DNA of 6,983 nucleotides from an uncultured Acidobacteriota bacterium. Its GTDB lineage: Bacteria; Acidobacteriota; Vicinamibacteria; Vicinamibacterales; UBA8438. Positions 1 to 5,456 of the stretch are shown piece by piece. A program made the position numbers and the translations under genes. Location: positions 1 to 6,983 of the forward strand of contig CALBET010000769.1 of assembly GCA_937888665.1 (NCBI GenBank), in the 5' to 3' direction. Position 1 is the first letter of the stretch. Each line of letters starts with the position of its first letter. The notes below the pieces were generated by a model. That model was not told the origin of the DNA. It saw only the letters and a list, made by a program, of their open reading frames with translations, and did no database searches.

Positions 1-125
1 GGGCTGCGCCCCGAACCCCACGCGGCCGCTGCGCGGGGGCCCCAGTGCCCCACTCGACCTTCTTCCGACGGGGCTGCGCCCCGAACCCCACGCGGCCGCT
101 GCGCGGGGGCCCCAGTGCCCCACTC
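1..125. repeat. Tandem GC-rich hairpin-forming repeat, two 55-bp copies with 70-bp period
   Basis: Positions 1-55 and 71-125 are identical over 55 bp, separated by 15 unrelated bases (56-70). Each copy holds a short stem GGGGC-TGC-GCCCC (70-82 in the second copy), a bulged stem pairing CCCC-A-CGCG with CGCGGGGG (16-39 and 86-109), a GCGGCCGC palindrome (22-29 and 92-99) and a GGGGCCCC palindrome (36-43 and 106-113). The 70-bp period is not a multiple of three, so this is unlikely to be a repeat inside a protein. The window starts within or at the edge of a copy, so the array may extend to the left. It looks like an intergenic palindromic repeat family; I cannot name it. Confidence 0.9.
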
Positions 126-252
126 CGCGACCGCGGGGCGCGCACTGTCGCGCGTGTGTCATTCTTTCCACCCAGCTGGTGCGGCGCAGCGACTCATATA
201 ATACTGCGGCTGGGCGGCCCGTCGTGGAAGTCGCGCGTGGCACCGAGACACG
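126..252 (+). promoter_or_regulatory. Upstream spacer with TATAAT -10 element for the methyltransferase gene
   Basis: A perfect TATAAT lies at 197-202, about 50 nt before the methyltransferase start, in otherwise GC-rich DNA. A convincing -35 is missing: the best-placed hexamer (CTGGTG, 176-181) is a poor match with 15-nt spacing. Before it, CGCGAC (126-131) can pair with GTCGCG (147-152), enclosing a CGCG-GGG-CGCG mini-stem (132-142). This could be the 3' end of an upstream transcript, although no T-tract follows. No gene is visible here. The promoter call rests mainly on the -10 hexamer. Confidence 0.45.
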
Positions 253-1026
253 ATGGAAGGATGGCACGGCTGGGACGCGTATGCGCCGTTCTACGACTGG
301 GAGAACTCGCGGACCGTCGGCCGCCGCGATATCCCGTTCTGGCGGCGCCACGTGGCGGAGTGTGGCGGCCCGGTGCTCGAGTTGGGGTGCGGCACCGGCC
401 GAGTGCTGTTGCCGGTGGCCCGGACCGGTGTGCAGGTCGTTGGTGTCGACCGCTCGACCGCCATGCTCGGGCACGCGCGGCGACGGCTTCGGCGGGCGAG
501 AGGGACGGACTCGGCGCGGTTGGTGCGAGGCGACATCCGGTCGTTGCCGTTCGCGACGGAGGGGCGCTTCAGCCTGGTGATGGCGCCCTACGGGGTCTTG
601 CAATCACTGGTGCGTGACCAGGACCTACGACGTACGCTGCTTTCGGTGCAGGGCGTGCTACGGCCAGGCGGCACGTTCACCATGGAACTGGTCCCGGATG
701 TGCCCCGATGGAGTGAGTACGACCGGCGAGTCAGTCATCTTGGGCGTCGCCGGGGCGGCTCGGCTCGGGTCAGCCTGGTGGAGTCGGTGCGGCAAGACCG
801 ACCCCGCCAGCTGACCGTGTTCGAGCAGGAGTTCACCGAGCGCCGCGGTCGACGCCGGACGACCCACCGGTTCTCACTGGCGTTCCGCACGTTGTCGATG
901 CGTCAGATGACCGGCCGACTGCGGCGGGCTGGATTCACGATCGAGCGGCTCGAGGGCAACTACGTGGGCGGGGCGTGGACCGCGGAAGCCGAGACCTGGC
1001 TCGTCGTGGCGCGCGGTGCGCTCTGA
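253..1026 (+). CDS. Class I SAM-dependent methyltransferase
   Basis: This is a 257-residue Rossmann-fold methyltransferase that would transfer a methyl group from S-adenosylmethionine to an unknown substrate, probably in the cytosol. No signal peptide or membrane segment is visible. Motif I is VLELGCGTGR at residues 41-50, the glycine-rich SAM loop. The acidic end of strand 2 is VVGVDRS (62-68, with Asp66 expected to bind the ribose). GDIRSLPF (93-100) is the post-strand-3 motif, FSLVMAPYGVLQSL (106-119) the strand-4 region, and VLRPGGTF (135-142) the turn before strand 5. The N-terminal string WDAYAPFYDWE (7-17) is typical of Methyltransf_11/25-like proteins and supports the ATG at 253, although no good Shine-Dalgarno precedes it. 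The C-terminal third is Arg-rich. It ends 53 bp before yebC, which has its own promoter, so it is probably a separate transcript. The fold is clear; the substrate cannot be read from sequence. Confidence 0.9.
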   Translation: MEGWHGWDAYAPFYDWENSRTVGRRDIPFWRRHVAECGGPVLELGCGTGRVLLPVARTGVQVVGVDRSTAMLGHARRRLRRARGTDSARLVRGDIRSLPFATEGRFSLVMAPYGVLQSLVRDQDLRRTLLSVQGVLRPGGTFTMELVPDVPRWSEYDRRVSHLGRRRGGSARVSLVESVRQDRPRQLTVFEQEFTERRGRRRTTHRFSLAFRTLSMRQMTGRLRRAGFTIERLEGNYVGGAWTAEAETWLVVARGAL

Positions 1027-1034
1027 GCGTTGCG

Positions 1035-1043
1035 TGATAAAAT
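1035..1043 (+). promoter_or_regulatory. Extended -10 promoter for the yebC-ruvCAB operon
   Basis: TG at 1035-1036, one base, then TAAAAT at 1038-1043 matches the extended -10 form (TGnTATAAT, five of six in the hexamer). It lies 37 bp before the yebC ATG and just after the methyltransferase stop (1024-1026). No good -35 is seen around 1015-1020, which is usual for extended -10 promoters. It is the only AT-rich patch between the two genes. I see no LexA-type operator here, so SOS control of ruvCAB is not indicated. Confidence 0.55.
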
Positions 1044-1068
1044 GAGCTGTTTTTCCTCACTTATGGAT

Positions 1069-1072
1069 GGAG
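1069..1072 (+). promoter_or_regulatory. Ribosome binding site of yebC
   Basis: GGAG at 1069-1072 lies 7 nt before the ATG at 1080, ideal Shine-Dalgarno spacing. It fixes the yebC start, in agreement with the conserved MSGHSKW N-terminus. Confidence 0.7.
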
Positions 1073-1079
1073 TTCTGCC

Positions 1080-1829
1080 ATGTCTGGCCATTCCAAGTGG
1101 CATTCAATCAAGCACAAGAAGGGGGCGGCTGACGCCAAGCGCGGCAAGCTGTTCACGCGCATCATCAAGGAGCTCACGGTCGCGGCGCGAGCAGGTGGTG
1201 GCGACCCTGACATGAATCCACGGCTTCGCACCGTGATTGCCGACGCCAAGGCGGCCAACATGCCGGCCGACAACATCAAGCGGGCGATACGCCGCGGCAC
1301 CGACGCGGACACGGGGGTGAACTACGACGAGATCGTCTACGAGGGGTACGGTCCCGGCGGCGTCGCGCTGTTTCTCGAGGTGTTGACCGACAACAGGAAT
1401 CGTGCGGTCGGCGAAATTCGCCATGCCCTGACGAAACATGGTGGCAACCTCGGGTCCGCGAACAGTGTGGCCTGGATGTTCGACAAGCGAGGATACGTGC
1501 TGGTCGACCGAGAGGCGGCTGAAGAGGAGGCGTTGATGACAGCCGCGATCGACGCCGGTGCCGACGACCTCCTTGATGACGGCGGGTGCTGGGAGATCAT
1601 CAGCTCGCCCGAGACCTTTGACGCGGTGACGGAAGCGGTGCGGGCGCTCGGTGTCGAGCCGACCGTGGCCCATGTCGCGATGCTGCCCCAGAATCAGGTG
1701 TCGCTCGAGGGCAAGCCGGCGCAGCAGATGCTCAAACTACTCTCCGTCCTCGACGATCTGGATGACATTCGACACGTCTGGTCCAATGCCGACATCAGCG
1801 AACAGGAGATCGAGGCCTCGCTGGCGTGA
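1080..1829 (+). CDS. yebC: YebC/PmpR/TACO1 family protein
   Basis: This 249-residue protein has the usual length of the family. It opens with the family signature MSGHSKWHSIKHKKGAADAKRGKLF-type N-terminus (residues 1-25), followed by the helical N-terminal domain with LTVAARAGGGDPDMNPRLR (32-50) and NMPADNIKRAI (60-70). The central part holds YEGYGPGGVALFLE (87-100), TDNRNRA (103-109) and GGNLG (121-125), all hallmark family strings. The family was long annotated as a DNA-binding transcriptional regulator; later work on bacterial YebC and mitochondrial TACO1 links it to translation, including difficult proline-rich stretches. Which role applies here cannot be read from sequence. It is soluble, with no signal peptide. 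It has a good ribosome binding site and extended -10 promoter, and its stop overlaps the ruvC GTG by 4 nt, so it is the first gene of a translationally coupled ruv operon, a common arrangement. Confidence 0.97.
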   Translation: MSGHSKWHSIKHKKGAADAKRGKLFTRIIKELTVAARAGGGDPDMNPRLRTVIADAKAANMPADNIKRAIRRGTDADTGVNYDEIVYEGYGPGGVALFLEVLTDNRNRAVGEIRHALTKHGGNLGSANSVAWMFDKRGYVLVDREAAEEEALMTAAIDAGADDLLDDGGCWEIISSPETFDAVTEAVRALGVEPTVAHVAMLPQNQVSLEGKPAQQMLKLLSVLDDLDDIRHVWSNADISEQEIEASLA

Positions 1830-2374
1830 GGATCTTCGGGATCGACCCCGGCTCTCGCCGCACCGGGTATGGTTGTATCGACACGGACGGCAGCCGATGC
1901 CGTCTTGTGGTCTGCGGCGCCGTGACGGTGTCCACCCGTATCCCCTTTTCTGAGAGATTGGCCGGTATCTACGACGAGCTGGTGTCGCTGCTGGCGACCC
2001 ATCGGCCTGAGTGCGTCGCCATAGAGGACGTGTTCTTTGCGCGGAACGCCAAGAGTTCGCTGAGACTGGGGCATGCTCGCGGGGTGGCGATGCTGGCCGC
2101 GTCGAAAGCCGGGCTGACGGTGTCGGAGTACGCGCCGACTGAGATCAAGCTTGCGGTAGTGGGATACGGACGCGCTGAGAAGCAACAGGTCCAACAGATG
2201 GTGGCTCTGCTCCTCCGCTTGGACACGCCGCCGACGCCCCACGACGCATCGGATGCGCTGGCCATCGCTCTCTGCCATGCCCACACGGCTGCGGGGCCGG
2301 CCGCGACCAGGCCGGCCGTCCATCAGACCGCGGTTCGTAGCTGGCGGCAATATCGTCCGGGGAGCGGGTCGTGA
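1826..2374 (+). CDS. ruvC: Crossover junction endodeoxyribonuclease RuvC
   Basis: RuvC is the Holliday-junction resolvase: a homodimer that makes paired nicks in the junction held by RuvAB at the end of recombination. The start is GTG at 1826, overlapping the yebC stop by 4 nt (GTGA); a weak GAGG lies 10 nt upstream. The N-terminus MRIFGIDPGSRRTGYG is diagnostic of the RNase H-like fold. The four acidic metal ligands are visible as Asp7 (GIDPGS), Glu67 (AIEDVF), and Asp140 and Asp143 (HDASDALA). FFARNAKSSLRLGHARGVA (70-88) is the conserved helix region. Its 182 residues compare with about 165-175 for typical members. The excess is an Ala/Pro/Arg-rich tail after about residue 153 with no recognised motif, probably disordered. 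All catalytic residues are present, so it should be active. Confidence 0.97.
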   Translation: MRIFGIDPGSRRTGYGCIDTDGSRCRLVVCGAVTVSTRIPFSERLAGIYDELVSLLATHRPECVAIEDVFFARNAKSSLRLGHARGVAMLAASKAGLTVSEYAPTEIKLAVVGYGRAEKQQVQQMVALLLRLDTPPTPHDASDALAIALCHAHTAAGPAATRPAVHQTAVRSWRQYRPGSGS

Positions 2375-2384
2375 CGGCCACGCG

Positions 2385-2981
2385 ATGATTGCGCGCCTCT
2401 CCGGCCGGCTGGTCGACAAGGCGCCGAGCCGGATCGTCATCGACGTGCACGGTGTCGGCTACGACGTCCAGATTCCGCTGTCCACCTTCTACGGGCTGGG
2501 TGAACCAGGGGCAGAGGTGTCGCTGCGTATCCATACCCACGTGCGGGAGGATGCGCTGGCGCTGTTCGGTTTTCGCACGCGTCTGGAACTCAAGCTCTTC
2601 GAGCAATTGATCGGCATCTCAGGTATCGGCCCACGACTGGCGCTGTCGGTTCTGTCCGGGATCGAGTCCGCCGATCTCGTGCGCGCGGTGCGCCACGGAG
2701 ATGTGGGCCGGCTGACCGGGATTCCGGGCGTTGGAAAAAAGACCGCCGAGCGGATCGGGCTAGAGCTGAGGGATCGTCTCCAGGTGGCACTGGAACCGGA
2801 CACGGATGACCCGACCGACGGCGGCATCGAACCCGACACGCGCGGCGATCTCCTCTCGGCACTCCTGAATCTCGGCTACCATCGGCATCTCGCTGAGCGA
2901 GCGGTTGACGCGGCGTTGGCGGGCAACGCCGACACGTTCGAGCAGATCTTGAGGCAGGCCCTCAAGGAGCTGGCCCGATGA
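2385..2981 (+). CDS. ruvA: Holliday junction branch migration protein RuvA
   Basis: RuvA forms tetramers that bind and flatten the four-way junction and load the RuvB motor. The ATG at 2385 gives 198 residues, the usual family length, and the conserved start MIARLSGRLV. The reading frame stays open 44 codons further upstream, but those codons overlap ruvC and do not look like RuvA. Domain I is the OB fold (about 1-64), with GVGYDV at 23-28 and the acidic pin Glu55-Asp56 in THVREDALALFGF, which helps separate strands at the crossover. Domain II (about 65-140) has two helix-hairpin-helix motifs, LIGISGIGPRLALSVL (75-90) and LTGIPGVGKKTAERI (110-124). Domain III (about 152-198, LGYHRHLAERAV) should contact RuvB. 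It starts 10 nt after the ruvC stop with no good Shine-Dalgarno (GGAG at 2361-2364 is too far), suggesting translational coupling. Confidence 0.97.
   Translation: MIARLSGRLVDKAPSRIVIDVHGVGYDVQIPLSTFYGLGEPGAEVSLRIHTHVREDALALFGFRTRLELKLFEQLIGISGIGPRLALSVLSGIESADLVRAVRHGDVGRLTGIPGVGKKTAERIGLELRDRLQVALEPDTDDPTDGGIEPDTRGDLLSALLNLGYHRHLAERAVDAALAGNADTFEQILRQALKELAR
2964..2969 (+). promoter_or_regulatory. Ribosome binding site of ruvB inside ruvA
   Basis: AAGGAG at 2964-2969 lies 8 nt before the ruvB ATG (2978), inside the last codons of ruvA. This near-consensus site supports the ATG within the ATGA overlap as the true ruvB start. Confidence 0.75.
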
Positions 2982-4009
2982 TCGACGACGAGTCGTCCGC
3001 CCGCGTGGTGACGTCGCAGCGGTTGGGTGACGACGACCCATTTGAGGCCGGACTGCGGCCGCGGACACTCGACACGTACATCGGGCAGGAGCGACTCCGC
3101 GAAAATCTTGGCGTGTCGATCACCGCTGCGCGCCAGCGACACGAGGCGCTCGACCATGTCTTGCTATACGGTCCACCCGGCCTCGGCAAGACCACCCTGG
3201 CCTACGTGGTGGCCAACGAGCTGGGCGTGGCCATTCGGACCACCTCCGGTCCGGTCCTCGAGAAACCGGGAGACCTGGCCGCGATATTGACAAATCTCTC
3301 CGAGCACGACGTGCTCTTCATCGACGAGATTCATCGGATGAGTCCCGTGATCGAGGAGATTCTCTATCCGGCGATGGAGGACTACGAACTCGACATCGTA
3401 ATCGGTCAGGGGCCAGGCGCGCGGTCGGTCAAGGTCCCGTTGCAGCCGTTCACATTGATCGGAGCGACCACACGGGCCGGTCTACTCACCGCACCGTTGC
3501 GGGCGCGGTTCGGTATCGTCCACCGCTTGGACTACTACCGCACCGTCGACCTTCAGGAGATCGTTCGTCGGTCCGCCGGAATCTTCAATGTGCCGATCGA
3601 CGAAGAGGCGAGTGTGGAGGTCGCCCGTCGGTCACGTGGCACCCCCCGGGTGGCGAACCGCCTCCTGCGCCGGGTGCGCGACTACGCGCAGGTGCGGGCC
3701 GACGGCACGATCACGCACGAGGTTGCCCTGAAGGGGCTGGAGCTGCTGGAGGTTGACGCGAACGGCTTTGACGCGGCGGATCGACGACTGCTACGCACCA
3801 TCATCGACAAGTTCGGCGGGGGACCCGTCGGGCTGAATAGTATCGCGGCCGCGATCAGTGAAGAGAAAGAGGCGATTGAAGACATTTACGAGCCGTTTCT
3901 GATCCAAGCCGGGTTTCTCGATCGGACCCAGCGTGGTCGGGTGGCCACCCCTCGCGCCTATGACTACTTCGGGTTGCCGATGCCAGATCGTGAGGGTCGG
4001 CTCTGGTAG
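2978..4009 (+). CDS. ruvB: Holliday junction branch migration DNA helicase RuvB
   Basis: RuvB is the AAA+ motor of the RuvAB complex; hexameric rings flank RuvA and use ATP to pump duplex DNA through the junction. The 343 residues match the family. Visible motifs are the entry string TYIGQERLRENL (33-44), Walker A GPPGLGKTT (65-73), Walker B with the DEIH box (DVLFIDEIHRMSP, 111-123), sensor 1 GATTRAGLL (162-170), the arginine-finger region TAPLRARFGI (171-180), sensor 2 GTPRVANRLLRR (221-232), and a C-terminal winged-helix DNA-binding domain (about 258-340) with GPVGLNSIAAAI (282-293), QAGFLDRTQRGR (310-321) and AYDYFGLP (327-334). The ATG overlaps the ruvA stop by 4 nt, so the two are translationally coupled. 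It is the last gene of the yebC-ruvCAB operon. Confidence 0.98.
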   Translation: MIDDESSARVVTSQRLGDDDPFEAGLRPRTLDTYIGQERLRENLGVSITAARQRHEALDHVLLYGPPGLGKTTLAYVVANELGVAIRTTSGPVLEKPGDLAAILTNLSEHDVLFIDEIHRMSPVIEEILYPAMEDYELDIVIGQGPGARSVKVPLQPFTLIGATTRAGLLTAPLRARFGIVHRLDYYRTVDLQEIVRRSAGIFNVPIDEEASVEVARRSRGTPRVANRLLRRVRDYAQVRADGTITHEVALKGLELLEVDANGFDAADRRLLRTIIDKFGGGPVGLNSIAAAISEEKEAIEDIYEPFLIQAGFLDRTQRGRVATPRAYDYFGLPMPDREGRLW

Positions 4010-4122
4010 GGATCGAGCAGCCCGTGGCGAAAGCCCCGCTGCATTCGACGGGCGCTTCATCCCGGTTGACGGTGTTGCGATGTCGGTCAAATACTGCCCG
4101 TATTCTCCCTCATCGCGCCTTG

Positions 4123-4157
4123 CGCTGGCCGTGCGCGTCACTGCCAGGCCAGCGTTT
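4123..4157 (+). terminator. Possible terminator hairpin after ruvB
   Basis: CGCTGGCC (4123-4130) and GGCCAGCG (4147-4154) form a perfect 8-bp GC-rich stem around a 16-nt loop, followed by only a short TTT. Inside the loop GTG and CAC (4131-4133, 4139-4141) can form a small inner stem. The long loop and short T-tract make it a weak intrinsic terminator. It lies 114 nt after the ruvB stop, so it may instead be an operator or an RNA structure. Confidence 0.3.
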
Positions 4158-4262
4158 CGGTGCGACGCGGGGTTGCACCACGGGCTGCTAGGCCGTACGC
4201 ATGGAATTTCCTGGGTGCCGAGACGGGATGCATCGGCGGCCAGATGACACAGGTATTTCGGT

Positions 4263-4287
4263 CGGAGTCTTGGTCCTATAGACTCCG
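4263..4287 (+). promoter_or_regulatory. 8-bp inverted repeat over a -10-like element, candidate fabH control site
   Basis: CGGAGTCT (4263-4270) and AGACTCCG (4280-4287) are perfect inverted arms separated by 9 nt. The right part includes TATAGA (4277-4282), a four-of-six match to a -10 hexamer. No convincing -35 is seen. The overlap of a dyad with a possible promoter resembles a repressor operator, but no regulator gene is nearby. It lies 107 bp before the fabH ATG. Confidence 0.3.
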
Positions 4288-4323
4288 GTGCGCATGGGTG
4301 TTCGGCCCTGGTCACGACCCCGC

Positions 4324-4370
4324 CAGAGATCTGGCCGCATGAGGCGTCTCTGACGGATCGGACCGATCGG
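4324..4370 (+). promoter_or_regulatory. Structured leader directly upstream of fabH
   Basis: CAGAGA (4324-4329) pairs with TCTCTG (4347-4352), with a nested GCC/GGC stem (4334-4336, 4343-4345). Directly after it come GATCGG-A-CCGATC (4356-4368) and the overlapping 8-bp palindrome CCGATCGG (4363-4370). These end 23 nt before the fabH ATG. They could be an RNA hairpin affecting translation, or DNA operators. The four-codon ORF at 4339 (Met-Arg-Arg-Leu-stop) lies in the loop and is probably chance. Confidence 0.3.
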
Positions 4371-4393
4371 CCGGAAAGGATACGACGGACGAG

Positions 4394-5422
4394 ATGAACG
4401 ACACGACACGTGCCGGTGACCCGGGTCGGGTCCTCCGAGCGGTGCAGATTTCTTCGCTGGGTACGTATGTGCCGCCGCGAGTGCTGACCAATAGCCAGCT
4501 CGAGCAGATGGTGGACACCTCGAACGAGTGGATTCTGAAGCGCACTGGCATCCGCGAGCGACATATCGCTGATGACGATGTCGCGACGTCGGACCTGGCG
4601 GTCGAGGCGGCGCTCCAAGCCATGGCGGGGGCGGGGGTGACCGCGGCTGACATCGGATTTCTGGTGGTGGGGACCACCACACCAGATACCTTCTTCCCCA
4701 GTACCGCCTGCCTCGTGCAGGACAGGATTGGCGCGACCCATGCGTGGGGGTTTGACTTGGGGGCCGCGTGTTCCGGTTTCACCTATGCGGTCACGACGGC
4801 CATGCAGATGGTGGCGTCAGGGGTGCACGACCATGCGCTCGCGATCGGCGCCGACGTCATGTCGCGCATCATCGACTACCAGGACCGCACCACCTGTGTG
4901 ATCTTCGGTGACGGCGCCGGCGCGGTGGTGGTCTCGCCAGCGGTGGATCCGGAGCTTCGCATTCTCGATTTCGCCCATGAAGTGGACGGTAGCGGCGGGC
5001 CGGCGCTCCGGATGCCTGCCGGTGGAAGCCGGCTTCCAGCCTCCCATGAGACGGTCGACCAGCGACTCCACTACGTGCATCAGGATGGCGCGGCGGTATT
5101 CAAGTTTGCCGTACGCAAGACGAGCGAGATTTGCCGCCGGATCCTGGATCGAAACGGGTTGCGCGCCGCCGACGTCGACCTGTTCGTCTCTCACCAGGCG
5201 AACCGCCGGATCATCATGGCTGCCGCTGGCCAGCTCCATCTGCCGGAAGAGAAAGTCGTCATCAATATTGACCGGTTCGGCAACACCACCGGCGCGACCA
5301 TTCCGCTGGCGCTCGCCGATGCCCTCGCCGACAAGCGTCTGAAGAAAGGCGATCTGGTACTGCTGGCGTCGGTCGGCGCCGGGTTCACCGTGGGCGCGAT
5401 GCTGGTGCGCTGGGCCTACTGA
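4394..5422 (+). CDS. fabH: Beta-ketoacyl-[acyl-carrier-protein] synthase III (FabH)
   Basis: KAS III condenses an acyl-CoA, typically acetyl-CoA, with malonyl-ACP to start type II fatty-acid synthesis in the cytosol. The 342-residue thiolase-fold protein carries the full catalytic triad: Cys126 in DLGAACSGF (121-129), His267 in SHQANRR (266-272) and Asn297 in FGNTTGA (295-301). Other family strings are GTYVPPRVLTN (23-33), SNEWILKRTGIRERHIA (43-59), PDTFFPSTACLVQ (97-109), FGDGAGAVVV (171-180) and GAGFTVGAMLVRW (328-340). The last has Val where E. coli FabH has Trp (GFTWG). About 16 residues precede the usual start of the fold. The ATG at 4394 is the first start after an in-frame stop at 4340; GTG at 4442 (residue 17) would give a more typical N-terminus, and neither has a strong ribosome site. 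It lies alone between ruvB and queA, without the other fatty-acid genes that often accompany it (plsX, fabD, fabG). Confidence 0.96.
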   Translation: MNDTTRAGDPGRVLRAVQISSLGTYVPPRVLTNSQLEQMVDTSNEWILKRTGIRERHIADDDVATSDLAVEAALQAMAGAGVTAADIGFLVVGTTTPDTFFPSTACLVQDRIGATHAWGFDLGAACSGFTYAVTTAMQMVASGVHDHALAIGADVMSRIIDYQDRTTCVIFGDGAGAVVVSPAVDPELRILDFAHEVDGSGGPALRMPAGGSRLPASHETVDQRLHYVHQDGAAVFKFAVRKTSEICRRILDRNGLRAADVDLFVSHQANRRIIMAAAGQLHLPEEKVVINIDRFGNTTGATIPLALADALADKRLKKGDLVLLASVGAGFTVGAMLVRWAY

Positions 5423-5456
5423 CCGCGTTCGTGTCTTCCAGCGTCCGCCCGTCTGC

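Larger units (their letters stand above)
4010..4393 (+). other. Dyad-rich non-coding interval between ruvB and fabH
   Basis: This is the largest gap in the window, 384 bp. Open frames across it are fragments without family resemblance or a ribosome binding site, so I see no gene. It holds several inverted repeats: GCCCGT (4020-4025) with ACGGGC (4048-4053) around a GGC-GAAA-GCC mini-hairpin; AATAC-N5-GTATT (4090-4104); CGCTGGCC-N16-GGCCAGCG (4123-4154); an 8-bp arm pair (4263-4287); and two dyads close to fabH (4324-4352, 4356-4370). The first half probably ends the ruv transcript and the second half is probably the fabH promoter and leader. Confidence 0.6.

Noticed and set aside
1..125. CRISPR-like direct repeat
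   Set aside because: Only two copies, a 55-bp repeat with a 15-bp spacer, and no cas genes; the repeat-spacer proportions do not fit CRISPR.
45..617. 190-codon open frame starting in the left repeat
   Set aside because: It runs through the repeat and promoter region and overlaps the methyltransferase in another frame; its Arg/Pro/Gly-rich translation is a GC-rich artefact.
1027..1079. LexA-type SOS operator before yebC-ruvCAB
   Set aside because: I looked for CTGT-N8-ACAG and GAAC-N4-GTTC type dyads and found none in this interval.
3933..4342. Forward open frames in the ruvB-fabH gap (3933-4247 and 4160-4342)
   Set aside because: The first starts inside ruvB; neither has a family motif or ribosome binding site.
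3791..4741. 316-codon reverse-strand open frame spanning the ruvB-fabH gap
   Set aside because: It is antisense to conserved parts of ruvB and fabH, has no recognisable motif or ribosome site, and long antisense frames are common in GC-rich DNA.
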